Below are positions 1 to 8,609 of a stretch of 64,000 nucleotides of DNA, piece after piece. The position numbers and the translations under genes were made by a program. This DNA is from Oleiagrimonas sp963821885 (GTDB lineage Bacteria > Pseudomonadota > Gammaproteobacteria > Xanthomonadales > Rhodanobacteraceae). The stretch lies in assembly GCA_963821885.1 (NCBI GenBank), contig CAWGFN010000003.1:434001-498000 (forward strand), written 5' to 3'. Below the pieces are notes generated by a model. The model did no database searches and had not been told where the DNA came from. It saw only the letters and a list, made by a program, of their open reading frames with translations. How positions within the stretch are numbered: the first letter of the stretch is position 1; every line of letters starts with the position of its first letter.

Positions 1-189
1 CTGGCCGGCATGCGCGAGCGCGCGCGGGCGCTGGGTGGCGACCTGAGCGTGGAATCGCCACCGGGCGGCGGCACCACGCTGTGCATCGAGATCCCGCTGC
101 CGGCCGCGCCGGCCCCGGTCCCCGACGAGGCCAACCCCGTCGCTGACGGCATCGGCCCGGTCGCGCCCGGCCTGTGGGGCAGGCCATGA
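1..189 (+). CDS. Sensor histidine kinase, C-terminal end (partial)
   Basis: Open from the window edge to a TGA at 187-189 (62 codons). The residues GMRERARALGGDLSVES followed by PPGGGTTLCIEIPLP are the terminal ATP-binding (HATPase_c) signature of NarX/DesK-type kinases. Such kinases autophosphorylate on a dimerisation histidine lying upstream of this window. The stop overlaps the ATG of the next gene as ATGA, and that gene is a NarL-type response regulator, so the two form one two-component system. The signal sensed cannot be read from this fragment. Confidence 0.85.
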   Translation: MAGMRERARALGGDLSVESPPGGGTTLCIEIPLPAAPAPVPDEANPVADGIGPVAPGLWGRP

Positions 190-788
190 TCCGGGTGCTG
201 CTGGCCGAGGACCAGGCCATGGTTCGCGGCGCGCTGGCCGCGCTGCTGGACATGGAGCCGGACATCGAGGTGCTCGGCTCGGCGCCCGACGGCGAGGTCG
301 CCTGGCGCGAGGTCCAGCGCCTGAAGCCGGACCTGCTGGTCACCGACATCGAGATGCCCGGCCTGACCGGGCTGGAACTGGCGCAGCGGGTCAAGCGCCA
401 TGAGTTGCCGGTCAAGGTGGTGATCGTGACCACCTTCGCGCGCCCGGGCTTCCTGCGCCGGGCGCTGGATGCCGGCGTGCTCGGCTACCTGCTCAAGGAC
501 GCGCCGGCGGAGAAGCTGGCCGAGGCGTTGCGCGTCGTGCACCGCGGCGGCCGCGCGATCGATCCGGAGCTGGCGGTGGAGGCCTGGTCGGAGGCCGATC
601 CGCTGAACGACCGCGAGCGCCAGGCCCTGCGCCTGGCCGGCGAGGGCCTGGCCGCCGGGGACATCGCCACGCGCATGAACCTCTCGCACGGCACCGTGCG
701 CAACTACCTGTCCGAGGCCATCGGCAAGCTCGGCGCCGGCAACCGCATCGAGGCCTACCGCATCGCGCGGCAGAAGGGCTGGCTCTAG
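186..788 (+). CDS. NarL/FixJ-type response regulator
   Basis: 200 residues. The receiver domain (about 1-115) has the acidic pocket AEDQ at 7-10, phosphoacceptor Asp54 in LLVTDIEMPG and the conserved Lys in LLKDAPA. A LuxR-type helix-turn-helix follows (NDRERQALRLAGEGL, then ATRMNLSHGTVRNYLSEAI). It should bind DNA as a phosphorylated dimer and control transcription. I chose the ATG at 186 because it overlaps the kinase stop as ATGA and begins right at the receiver domain; a GTG at 174 would add four residues. It resembles DesR/LiaR regulators, but the regulon is not visible. Confidence 0.9.
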   Translation: MIRVLLAEDQAMVRGALAALLDMEPDIEVLGSAPDGEVAWREVQRLKPDLLVTDIEMPGLTGLELAQRVKRHELPVKVVIVTTFARPGFLRRALDAGVLGYLLKDAPAEKLAEALRVVHRGGRAIDPELAVEAWSEADPLNDRERQALRLAGEGLAAGDIATRMNLSHGTVRNYLSEAIGKLGAGNRIEAYRIARQKGWL

Positions 789-883
789 CGCGGTCCGGGC
801 CATCGAAGCGGGGAGGCGGAGCGCGTCCGCGAGGCGCTGTCGCGGTATCCTTGCGCGTTGCCGCGTTTGTGCCTGCTCCGACC

Positions 884-1915
884 GTGAAGAAATCCGATTT
901 CCATTTCGACCTGCCGCAGCGCCTGATCGCGCAGGCGCCATTGGCCGAGCGCTCGGCCAGCCGCATGCTGGTCCTGGACGTGCCCCGGCGCGCCTGGCAG
1001 GACAGCCAGGTACGTGCCTTGCCCGAGTACCTGCGCGAGGGCGACCTGCTGGTGTTCAACGACACCCGCGTGCTGCCGGCGCGCCTGTACGGGCGCAAGC
1101 CGACCGGCGGCGCGGTGGAGATCCTGATCGAGCGCGTCACCGATACCCACGAGGCACTGGCGCAGCTGCGGGTCAGCAAGAAGCCCGCCGCGGGCAGCAC
1201 CATCGAGCTGGACGACGGCACCCCGGTCACCGTGCTCGGCCGCGAGGAGGCCTTCTTCCACCTGCGCTTCGACACCGACGAGCCGTTGGAGAAGGTGCTG
1301 CTGCGCGTGGGTCACATGCCGCTGCCGCCCTACATCGAGCGCAGCGACAGTGCCGAGGATGCCGAGCGCTACCAGACCGTCTACGCCCGCGAGCCCGGCG
1401 CCGTGGCCGCGCCCACCGCCGGCCTGCATTTCGACCAGGCGCTGCTGGACGCGCTGGCCGCGCGCGGCGTGGACAGCGGCTACGTCACCCTGCACGTCGG
1501 CGCCGGTACCTTCCAGCCGATGCGCGCCGAGAAGGTCGAGGACCACCACATGCACCGCGAGTGGCTCAACGTCGGCGCCGAACTGGTCGAGAAGATCCGC
1601 CGCACCCGCGCCGCCGGCGGTCGCGTGGTCGCCGTGGGCACCACCGTGGTGCGCGCGCTGGAGAGCGCCCTGGTCGACGGCGAGCTGCGGCCCTTCGCCG
1701 GCGAGACGCAGATCTTCATCTTCCCCGGCTACCGCATCACCAGCGTGGACGCCCTGCTGACCAACTTCCACCTGCCCGAGTCGACCCTGCTGATGCTGGT
1801 CTCGGCCATGGCCGGGCGCGAGTTCATGCTCGATGCCTATCGGCACGCGGTGGAGGCCGAGTACCGGTTCTTCTCCTATGGCGACGCGATGCTGATCGTG
1901 CCGCAGGGGGGGTGA
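884..1915 (+). CDS. queA: tRNA preQ1(34) S-adenosylmethionine ribosyltransferase-isomerase
   Basis: 343 residues, the usual length. QueA transfers and isomerises the ribosyl moiety of AdoMet onto preQ1 in tRNA position 34, giving epoxyqueuosine. The protein runs from KKSDFHFDLPQRLIAQAP through FNDTRVLPARLYG, GAVAAPTAGLHFD and the C-terminal TNFHLPESTLLMLVSA, all strong family blocks. I chose the GTG at 884, which aligns with the N-terminus of the E. coli protein; a TTG at 851 would add eleven unconserved residues. queA usually sits directly before tgt, the preceding pathway step, but here about 2 kb of foreign-looking DNA separates them. Confidence 0.96.
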   Translation: MKKSDFHFDLPQRLIAQAPLAERSASRMLVLDVPRRAWQDSQVRALPEYLREGDLLVFNDTRVLPARLYGRKPTGGAVEILIERVTDTHEALAQLRVSKKPAAGSTIELDDGTPVTVLGREEAFFHLRFDTDEPLEKVLLRVGHMPLPPYIERSDSAEDAERYQTVYAREPGAVAAPTAGLHFDQALLDALAARGVDSGYVTLHVGAGTFQPMRAEKVEDHHMHREWLNVGAELVEKIRRTRAAGGRVVAVGTTVVRALESALVDGELRPFAGETQIFIFPGYRITSVDALLTNFHLPESTLLMLVSAMAGREFMLDAYRHAVEAEYRFFSYGDAMLIVPQGG

Positions 1916-1953
1916 TTCCGCGGCCCGGACTGGCCGAAGGCGGGGCTGGTGAC

Positions 1954-2643
1954 CTATTTCCCGGCGGCGGCGGGTGATGTGTCGGGCGCGGCTCCCGGCA
2001 ACAGGGCGATGGGGATGGCCATCACCTTGTCGTTGTTTTCATCGTACGAATACCACTTCAGTCTGGGATCGGCCAGGTTGATGTCGGCAAAGGAGGTCCA
2101 GGCGGTCGGGGCGAGCTGGATGTGGGTTTCGGCGACATTGAAATACAGCGCAAGGGAGAGCCCCGTCGGGTATGACCACGGGACCCTAGAGCCTCCGCAT
2201 TTTATGTAGTCATGCCCTAGTTGGGTTGAGAGGCGGCCTATGCCGACTTGTGGATAAGAGCTTAAAGAGATGCTCCGGGGTTTGGCCTTTCGCAGCATCG
2301 CCTTCTGGGGTTCAAGGTTGAACTCGACCCATTTGGCTTTGGCGTAAGTGCTGACACCATCGCCGTGGAAGAAATTGGCCTTGTGGACGTGATGACCCGT
2401 ATGGAAGGAGGCGAACTTGACAGCGCACAAATAATTCTGTGTGCGAATCAGAATGATGCGGTTGGTGGGCTGATCTACCCAATCAAAACCGACCAGCGCC
2501 TCGTGTTTGATATGGTGAACTACGACCTTCCAATCCGGGCGGCTGCCCATGTCCGAGGCAATTTCGTGCACCTTTTGTGCATATGAAAAAGGTGCCAAAG
2601 TTGTCCATGCGAGCATGCCGAACCATGCCGGAATCCTTTTCAT
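1954..2643 (-). CDS. Exported protein of unknown function beside an orphan RHS gene
   Basis: 229 residues beginning MKRIPAWFGMLAWTTLAPFSYAQ, a clear Sec signal peptide with likely cleavage after SYA. The mature part shows no motif I recognise; it is rich in His, Trp and Tyr and ends in a small Ala/Pro tail. It starts 2 nt after the stop of the RHS-core protein, so the two are almost certainly co-transcribed. By position it could be an immunity or accessory protein, but an exported immunity protein would imply a periplasmic target; that is inference only. Codon use is visibly more AT-rich than in queA and tgt, suggesting horizontal acquisition. Confidence 0.7.
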   Translation of the reverse strand: MKRIPAWFGMLAWTTLAPFSYAQKVHEIASDMGSRPDWKVVVHHIKHEALVGFDWVDQPTNRIILIRTQNYLCAVKFASFHTGHHVHKANFFHGDGVSTYAKAKWVEFNLEPQKAMLRKAKPRSISLSSYPQVGIGRLSTQLGHDYIKCGGSRVPWSYPTGLSLALYFNVAETHIQLAPTAWTSFADINLADPRLKWYSYDENNDKVMAIPIALLPGAAPDTSPAAAGK

Positions 2644-2645
2644 GC

Positions 2646-3668
2646 CTACATTCTCCGGGCCATGCCGTCGACATTGTTTTTATAGCGATCTGGAAGAATC
2701 TGACTTGGGTCATTGCAGCCGATAATCAACATGAACCCGCACATTCCCTGGCTGGCGTATGGATCGGCAGCCGGTGCGGGCTGATTTCCATCACTACTTC
2801 CACTTTCCTGTGACTCGTCCCGAGCCGCTCTGAGCAAGGCCACGGTGGCTTCGTAGGCGGAATTAAGATTTTTATGGGTTGGTGTGATGTCTGCCCACAT
2901 GTGTTCGAATCCCTTGATGGAAAAGAGCTTGCCGTTCCATTCCTGAAAGCCATGGTGTTTCCGGGCGTAGGGATCCTGTATCGCATGGCTCGCGTACCCC
3001 AATTTGCCTTGTTCAAGGTCGCGCTCAATTAAATTTTCCCAATTGCGTCGAGCTGTGCCCACCGACTCGTGCAGGATGCTCATGCCGTGCTGTGCCACAG
3101 CCTGGGCAGTGACGTCCTGCGCGTGAGGGCGCAAATCGGCCCACCCCGCCTGTAAGGCATAGTGCAGCGAGGCCAACAACCGATACCCGGCGGCGTGCGC
3201 TGCACGGAACGTTAGCCACATGTGGATGAAGAACGCGAATTTGCCGGTAGGGTCGGTGTAGCGATACGGGTTGTTGTTGGCGTAGACGTATCGGCCGAAG
3301 CCGAAGATGTTGCCCGGAGCGACTTGAACCGGGTCGGTGGAGAGAAATCGCCCCAGCATGGGATCGTAGTAGCGGGCCTGCATGTAGACCAGGCCGGTGT
3401 CAGGGTCGTTCACATGCCCCGTGTATCCGGGGCCTGCCTGTGGCGTGCCGAGGGACTGTTTACCATACGGTCGTGTTGCCGATTGATAAGTAACGTTGGA
3501 CTGGGTGTCCATTTCGGCCACGACCGTGCCTTGGGCGTTGGTCACGTAGTAAGTCGTCTGCTCGCTGGCCCGGCTTGAGCATGCGATTCCAAGAAGCAGA
3601 ATGCCCGAAACGAGGCATGTGGATATTCCAATATTGGTTTTTATGGGTTCCTTCCTGGAAGTGATCAT
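2646..3668 (-). CDS. Orphan RHS-repeat core protein with signal peptide and unknown C-terminal domain
   Basis: 340 residues from the ATG at 3668. After a hydrophobic segment ending LLLGIACSSRAS (signal peptide, perhaps a weak lipobox) come only about two YD-type repeats. The canonical RHS-associated core follows: GYTGHVNDPDTGLVYMQARYYDP, then GRFLSTDP and NPYRYTDPTGK at about 80-140. RHS proteins are normally over 1000 residues and encapsulate a C-terminal toxin; this one lacks the shell. The remaining 200 residues form a polymorphic tip with HAIQDPYARKHHG and HMWADITPTHKN, His/Asp-rich and possibly metal-binding, but I cannot assign it. The start is uncertain: no good ribosome site precedes 3668, and a TTG lies 16 codons upstream. 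Base composition is unlike its neighbours. Confidence 0.75.
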   Translation of the reverse strand: MITSRKEPIKTNIGISTCLVSGILLLGIACSSRASEQTTYYVTNAQGTVVAEMDTQSNVTYQSATRPYGKQSLGTPQAGPGYTGHVNDPDTGLVYMQARYYDPMLGRFLSTDPVQVAPGNIFGFGRYVYANNNPYRYTDPTGKFAFFIHMWLTFRAAHAAGYRLLASLHYALQAGWADLRPHAQDVTAQAVAQHGMSILHESVGTARRNWENLIERDLEQGKLGYASHAIQDPYARKHHGFQEWNGKLFSIKGFEHMWADITPTHKNLNSAYEATVALLRAARDESQESGSSDGNQPAPAADPYASQGMCGFMLIIGCNDPSQILPDRYKNNVDGMARRM

Positions 3669-3864
3669 GGCATCCAACGTGCCTTGAACCGATAGCCCGC
3701 AGGCAAGCATGGGCATGTCAAGCGGCTATGCTGCGGGATAATGTCGGGAGTGTTCGAGTTTTCAGCATCGGATGCAAGAACGTCAAGCACTAGTGGCCCG
3801 GCGGAATGTTGCGGTGTGCGTCGTCGGGGGCGGGCACACAGACGGCACAGGCTCACCCTCATCA

Positions 3865-3929
3865 GGGGGCGGTGAGTCTTGTTCGCGATTGCGGTACTAC
3901 ATGACGAACCGCCCCCACCCCGCGATAAT
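3865..3929 (+). promoter_or_regulatory. Inverted repeat and -10 element just upstream of tgt
   Basis: GGGGGCGGT at 3865-3873 is mirrored by ACCGCCCCC at 3908-3916, followed by a -10-like GATAAT at 3924-3929. Transcription from this -10 would begin about 3936, which is the tgt ATG itself, so the message would be leaderless. No ribosome-binding site is visible before the ATG, which fits. A matching -35 was not found. Confidence 0.4.
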
Positions 3930-3935
3930 GTCCCG

Positions 3936-5060
3936 ATGTCATCCATGAACTTCGACCTCCTGGCCACCGACGGCGCGGCCCGCCGCGGCCGCCTGACCTT
4001 CCCGCGTGGCGTGGTGGAAACCCCTGCGTTCATGCCCGTGGGCACCTACGGCACGGTCAAGGCGATGACCCCGCGCGAGCTGACCGGGATCGGCGCGCAG
4101 ATGATCCTGGGCAACACCTTCCACCTGTTCCTGCGGCCGGGGCTGGAGGTGATCGACGCCTTCGGCGGCCTGCACGGCTTCATGCGCTGGGACGGGCCGA
4201 TCCTCACCGACTCGGGCGGCTTCCAGGTGTTCTCGCTGGCGCACAAGCGCACCATCACCGAGGAGGGCGTGACCTTCGCCTCGCCGGTGGACGGCTCGAA
4301 GGTGTTCCTGTCGCCGGAGGAATCGATGCGCATCCAGCGTTCGCTGGATTCGGACGTGGCGATGATCTTCGACGAGTGCACGCCGTATCCGGCCACCGAG
4401 ACGCAGGCGGCCGAGTCGATGGAGCTGTCGCTGCGCTGGGCCGAGCGTTCGCGCCGGGCCTTCGACGACCTGGGCAATCCCAACAACCTGTTCGGCATCG
4501 TCCAGGGCGGGGTGCACGAGGCGCTGCGCACGCGCTCGGCGCGCGGGCTGGTCGACATCGGCTTCGACGGCTACGCGGTCGGCGGCCTGGCCGTCGGCGA
4601 GCCCGAGGACGAACGCAACCGCATGCTCGAGCACACCGTGCCGCAGTTGCCGGCGGACCGGCCGCGCTACCTGATGGGCGTGGGCCGGCCCGAGGACATC
4701 GTCGAGGCGGTGTGCCGCGGCATCGACATGTTCGACTGCGTGATGCCCACCCGCAACGCGCGCAACGGCTTCCTGTTCACCCGCCACGGCACGTTGCGCA
4801 TCCGCAACGCGAAGTTCGCCCTGGACACGCGGGTGATCGAGGAGGGCTGCGACTGCTACGCCTGCGCCAACGGCTTCAGCCGTGCCTACCTGCGCCACCT
4901 GGACCGCTGCAACGAAATGCTCGGCGGCCAGCTGGCCACGATCCACAACCTGCGTCACTACCAGCGCCTGATGCAGGGCCTGCGCGAGGCCATCGCAGCG
5001 GGTGCCCTGGATGATTTCGTGGCGGCATTCCGCGCCGATCTGGCGGTTGGTACCGCCTGA
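3936..5060 (+). CDS. tgt: tRNA-guanine transglycosylase
   Basis: 374 residues. Tgt exchanges guanine 34 of GUN-anticodon tRNAs for preQ1, the step before QueA. Visible are the nucleophile region ILTDSGGFQVFSLA, the active-site block MFDCVMPTRNARNG and the zinc site CDCYACANGFSRAYLRHL with a nearby Cys (DRCNEML). The start at 3936 fits the family N-terminus (MSSMNFDLLATDG); an ATG at 3945 is an alternative, while earlier in-frame codons encode unconserved residues. yajC-secD-secF follow on the same strand, the widespread proteobacterial order. Confidence 0.96.
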   Translation: MSSMNFDLLATDGAARRGRLTFPRGVVETPAFMPVGTYGTVKAMTPRELTGIGAQMILGNTFHLFLRPGLEVIDAFGGLHGFMRWDGPILTDSGGFQVFSLAHKRTITEEGVTFASPVDGSKVFLSPEESMRIQRSLDSDVAMIFDECTPYPATETQAAESMELSLRWAERSRRAFDDLGNPNNLFGIVQGGVHEALRTRSARGLVDIGFDGYAVGGLAVGEPEDERNRMLEHTVPQLPADRPRYLMGVGRPEDIVEAVCRGIDMFDCVMPTRNARNGFLFTRHGTLRIRNAKFALDTRVIEEGCDCYACANGFSRAYLRHLDRCNEMLGGQLATIHNLRHYQRLMQGLREAIAAGALDDFVAAFRADLAVGTA

Positions 5061-5154
5061 CGTCGCGCGTCTTGCGCGGAACCCGGGCGCCCGGCCGTTG
5101 TCGCAGAACGGGGCCCGACGGGGCCCGGGGCACCATGCACGCGACCCGGGGTCG

Positions 5155-5208
5155 TGGCATAATCCGGGGTCTTTTGACCGGTCCGGAAGGAAACTTCTTT
5201 CCGGACCG
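5155..5208 (+). promoter_or_regulatory. Promoter-like element and leader hairpin before yajC
   Basis: TGGCATAAT at 5155-5163 resembles an extended -10 box. Just downstream, CGGTCCGGAA (5179-5188) pairs with TTCCGGACCG (5199-5208) around a 10-nt loop, a 10-bp stem in the presumed 5' leader ending 18 nt before the yajC ATG. It has no T-run, so it is more likely an mRNA-stability or translation element than a terminator. Confidence 0.4.
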
Positions 5209-5226
5209 CAACTTGCGAGATAAACC

Positions 5227-5571
5227 ATGAATACTTTCATTACCGCTGCCTTGGCGCAGGGCGCGCCGGCCTCCGGCGCGGCTGCTCAGTCGGGCAGCAT
5301 CTTCGGGCCCCTCGGCCTCATGGCAGTGCTGTTCGCGGCCATGTATTTCATGATGATCCGCCCGCAGATGAAGCGCCAGAAGGAGCATCGGGCCATGGTC
5401 TCCGCCCTGGGCAAGGGTGACGAGGTGGTGACCAATGGCGGCGTGGCCGGCCGCATCGACACGCTGGGCGAGTCGTTCGTGATGGTCGAGGTGGCCGACG
5501 GCGTGAAGATCAAGGTGCAGCGCGCGGCCATCGCGCAGGTGCTGCCCAAGGGCACGTTGAAATCGCTGTAA
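5227..5571 (+). CDS. yajC: Sec translocon accessory subunit YajC
   Basis: 114 residues, typical length. One transmembrane helix near the N-terminus (IFGPLGLMAVLFAAMYFMMI) leads into the hallmark RPQMKRQKEHRAMVSAL, and then a small beta-rich cytosolic domain (GDEVVTNGGVAGRIDTLGE). YajC associates with SecDF at the inner membrane and supports protein export. It is first in the yajC-secD-secF operon, 75 nt before the chosen secD start. Confidence 0.95.
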   Translation: MNTFITAALAQGAPASGAAAQSGSIFGPLGLMAVLFAAMYFMMIRPQMKRQKEHRAMVSALGKGDEVVTNGGVAGRIDTLGESFVMVEVADGVKIKVQRAAIAQVLPKGTLKSL

Positions 5572-5646
5572 GCACGGGGTGGGCCGGATGTGATCCGGTC
5601 CGATGCACGCGTCGGGCGGGGGCCCGGCATCCAATGGATACAAGGC

Positions 5647-7539
5647 ATGAGTGATTTCCCACGCTGGAAATATGCGCTGGTCGCGGTGGTACTGCTGTTC
5701 GGTTTCCTGTACGCGTCTCCGAACGTCTTCGCCCCGGTACCGGCGGTGCAGATTTCCGCCAATCGCGGCTCGACCATCGACAGTGCCATGCAGGACAAGG
5801 TCGAGCAGGCGCTGAAGAAGGACAAGCTGGCCTTCACCGGCATCAGCATCAGCGAAGACAGCCAGGCGTCGGGCAATCGCCGGATGCTGGTGCGCTTCGC
5901 CAGCGACGACATCCAGAGCAAGGCGGTCGACCTGCTGAAGAACGATCTCGGCAGCCAGTACGTGGTGGCGCCGAACCTGGCCAGCACGGTGCCGGACTGG
6001 TTGCGATCGATCCATGCCAACGCGATGCCCCTGGGCCTGGATCTGCAGGGTGGCGTGCACTTCCTGCTGCAGATCGACCAGAGCGGCGTGCTGCAGCACC
6101 AGGAGCAGGTCTACGAGGGCAATGTCCGCCAGCTGCTGCGCGAGAAGAACATTCATGGTTCGGTCTCGCACAGCGACAAGGGCGTGGTGGCGGTGCTGCA
6201 CTCGGAGGCCGACCGCACGGCCGCGACCGACGCCATCGGTACCGACTATCCGGATCTGCTGATCACCAACGGTCCCACGACCGGTGACCGCTTCACGCTG
6301 AACATGCAGATCAAGCCGGAGAAGATCCGCGAGCTGGCGCAGAACACCATCACCCAGAACCTGTCCACGCTGCGCAATCGCGTCAACGCTCTGGGCGTGT
6401 CCGAGCCGCTGATCCAGCAGCAGGGCAACAGCCGCATCGTGGTCGACCTGGCCGGCATCCAGGACACCGCGCAGGCCAAGCGCATCCTCGGCGCGCAGGC
6501 CACGCTGGAATACCGCGCGGGCCTGGGCATGTACCCGCAGCCCAACGTGGTCGACGCGGTGGAGAAGGGCATCGTGCCGCCCAATGCGCGCCTGTACTAC
6601 GGCAAGGCCTGTCCCAAGGGCTGCCTGCTCAGCAAGCAGATCATCGTCACCGGCGCCGAGCTGACCAGCGCCACCTCCGGCTTCAGCCAGCAGGACGGCT
6701 CGCCGCAGGTGGAGGTGACCCTCAACTCCGAGGGCGCGCGCCGCATGCAGAAGTTCACCGAGGGCAACGTCGGCAAGCCGATGGCGGTGGTCTACATCGA
6801 CAAGATTCCCGAGGTGAAGAAGGTCGACGGCAAGGACGTGGTGACCTTCAAGTCCAGCGAGCGCGTGATCTCCTACGCAACGGTGCAGGGCGTGTTCGGG
6901 CGCCAGTTCTCCACCACCGGCCTGGACAGTCCGCAGGAGGCGTCCAACCTGGCGCTGCTGCTGAAGGCCGGCTCGCTGGCCGCGCCGATGTCCTTTGTCG
7001 AGCAGTACACCATCGGCCCCAGCCTGGGTCGCGACAACATCAACAAGGGCATCAACGCGGTGATCCTGGGCCTGAGCCTGGTGCTGCTGGCCGCGCTGCT
7101 CTACTACAAGCTGTTCGGCCTGGTGGCCGACATCGCCCTGGTGCTGAACCTGGTGCTGCTGGTGGCGGTGATGTCGCTGATCGGCGTCACCCTGACCATG
7201 CCGGGCATCGCCGGCATCGTGCTGACCCTGGGCATGGCCATCGACGCCAACGTGCTGATCTGCGAGCGCGTGCGCGAGGAACTGCGCAACGGCTCCACGC
7301 CGCTGGCCTCGATCCGCGCCGGCTACGAGAAGGCCTGGGCTACCATTCTTGACGCCAACGTCACCCACTTGCTGGCGGCGATGGCGCTGATGACCATGGG
7401 CTCCGGTCCCATCAAGGGCTTCGGCGTGACGCTGTTCATCGGCATCCTGACGTCGCTGTTCACCTCGGTGACGGTCACGCATGCGATCACCGCCCTGCTG
7501 CACGGCGGCAAGCGCAAGCTCAAGACCCTTCACGTCTAA
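5647..7539 (+). CDS. secD: Protein translocase subunit SecD
   Basis: 630 residues. SecD forms a proton-driven complex with SecF that pulls preproteins out of SecYEG into the periplasm. It has an N-terminal transmembrane helix (KYALVAVVLLFGFLYA), the D1 motif MPLGLDLQGGVHFLLQ, a large periplasmic region and five C-terminal helices with GIAGIVLTLGMAIDANVLI, the RND-type signature carrying the functional Asp. I chose the ATG at 5647, which follows AAGG and opens MSDFPRWKY like other SecD proteins; an earlier in-frame codon adds 19 unlikely residues. Confidence 0.96.
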   Translation: MSDFPRWKYALVAVVLLFGFLYASPNVFAPVPAVQISANRGSTIDSAMQDKVEQALKKDKLAFTGISISEDSQASGNRRMLVRFASDDIQSKAVDLLKNDLGSQYVVAPNLASTVPDWLRSIHANAMPLGLDLQGGVHFLLQIDQSGVLQHQEQVYEGNVRQLLREKNIHGSVSHSDKGVVAVLHSEADRTAATDAIGTDYPDLLITNGPTTGDRFTLNMQIKPEKIRELAQNTITQNLSTLRNRVNALGVSEPLIQQQGNSRIVVDLAGIQDTAQAKRILGAQATLEYRAGLGMYPQPNVVDAVEKGIVPPNARLYYGKACPKGCLLSKQIIVTGAELTSATSGFSQQDGSPQVEVTLNSEGARRMQKFTEGNVGKPMAVVYIDKIPEVKKVDGKDVVTFKSSERVISYATVQGVFGRQFSTTGLDSPQEASNLALLLKAGSLAAPMSFVEQYTIGPSLGRDNINKGINAVILGLSLVLLAALLYYKLFGLVADIALVLNLVLLVAVMSLIGVTLTMPGIAGIVLTLGMAIDANVLICERVREELRNGSTPLASIRAGYEKAWATILDANVTHLLAAMALMTMGSGPIKGFGVTLFIGILTSLFTSVTVTHAITALLHGGKRKLKTLHV

Positions 7540-7557
7540 TCGGCCCGGGACGCATCG

Positions 7558-8523
7558 ATGGAAATCTTCAATCACAACAGCAACATCAACTTCCTTGGCC
7601 TGCGCAAGCTGAGCATCGGCCTGGCGATCCTGCTGATGCTGGGTTCGATCGTGGTGATCGCCACGCGCGGACTCAACTACAGCATGGACTTCACCGGCGG
7701 CGTGCTGGTCGAGGTCAAGTACGACAAGCCGGTCGGGATCGGCGACGTGCGCGCGGCGCTCGACGCCGCCGGCTTCGATCGCGCGGTGGTGCAGAGCCTC
7801 GGCAGCGCCAGCGATTTCTCCATCCGCATGCAGCCCAAGGCCGACCAGAAGGCGGTCAAGAGCGGCGGCAAGCTGGATGCCGCGGAGGTCGCCAAGGACG
7901 TGCTCGCGGCGCTCAAGGCCCGACGTGACGATGCTTCGCTGGCGCGCACGCCGGACTTCGTCGGCCCGCAGGTCGGCGCGGAGCTGCGCACCAGCGGCGT
8001 CTACGCGGTGTTCTTCGTGATCATCGGCATCATGGGCTACCTGTGGATCCGCTTCGAGCGGCGCTTCGCGGTGGCGGCGGTGCTGACCGAGGTGCACGAC
8101 GCCCTGGTCACCGTCGGCATCATCGCCCTGACCCGTCGCGAGTTCGACCTCACCGTGCTGGCCTCGGTGCTGGCGGTGGTCGGCTACTCGATCAACGACA
8201 AGGTGGTGGTGTTCGACCGCGTGCGCGAACTGTTCCGCCTGGCGCGCAAGGCCGAGCCGGAGGAGATCCTCAACCGCTCGATCAACAACACCCTGTCGCG
8301 AACCATCATCACCTCCCTGTTCACCGCCATCACCATGGGCGCGCTGTATTTCTTCGGCGGTCCCTCGGTGCACGGCTTCGCCATCACCATGCTGATCGGC
8401 ATCCTGATCGGCACGCTGTCCTCGATCTTCATCGCCAGCCCGATCCTGCTGTGGCTGGGCGTGTCGAAGAAGGACCTGATGCCGGTGAGCAAGGACAATC
8501 CGGAGCTGGCACGCCGTCCCTGA
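7558..8523 (+). CDS. secF: Protein translocase subunit SecF
   Basis: 321 residues, standard length. It begins with the SecF N-terminus (FNHNSNINFLGLRK), then a first helix, the motif LNYSMDFTGGVLVEV, a periplasmic domain and five helices including VLAVVGYSINDKVVVFDRVRE, the conserved RND segment. SecF partners SecD in the same membrane complex. The gene starts 18 nt after secD and is followed by a strong bidirectional terminator, so it closes the operon. Confidence 0.96.
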   Translation: MEIFNHNSNINFLGLRKLSIGLAILLMLGSIVVIATRGLNYSMDFTGGVLVEVKYDKPVGIGDVRAALDAAGFDRAVVQSLGSASDFSIRMQPKADQKAVKSGGKLDAAEVAKDVLAALKARRDDASLARTPDFVGPQVGAELRTSGVYAVFFVIIGIMGYLWIRFERRFAVAAVLTEVHDALVTVGIIALTRREFDLTVLASVLAVVGYSINDKVVVFDRVRELFRLARKAEPEEILNRSINNTLSRTIITSLFTAITMGALYFFGGPSVHGFAITMLIGILIGTLSSIFIASPILLWLGVSKKDLMPVSKDNPELARRP

Positions 8524-8547
8524 CGTCGGCCGCTTGCGTCCGCATCA

Positions 8548-8580
8548 CGAAAAAGGCCCGGTTCGTCCGGGCCTTTTTCG
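8548..8580. terminator. Bidirectional rho-independent terminator between secF and murU
   Basis: A 14-bp perfect stem: CGAAAAAGGCCCGG (8548-8561) pairs with CCGGGCCTTTTTCG (8567-8580) around TTCGT. The A-run on one arm and T-run on the other let it end both the secF transcript and the convergent murU transcript. Confidence 0.9.
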
Positions 8581-8609
8581 TCGCGGCGCTGGCGCGCCCT
8601 GCCGGGAGC

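Noticed and set aside
851..884. TTG start of queA at 851
   Set aside because: Adds 11 unconserved residues; GTG 884 matches the family N-terminus.
3018..3050. RHS tip as zinc-dependent phospholipase C
   Set aside because: Only a HAIQDPYARKHHG motif is shared; the full set of zinc ligands of that family could not be traced.
3879..3936. Upstream start for tgt at 3879
   Set aside because: The extra residues are Pro-rich and unconserved and the region holds the inverted repeat and -10 element.
4876..8373. Very long minus-strand open frame (1165 codons) opposite tgt-yajC-secDF
   Set aside because: It is antisense to four conserved genes, is His/Gln/Ala-rich with no family motif, and long shadow frames are expected in high-GC DNA.
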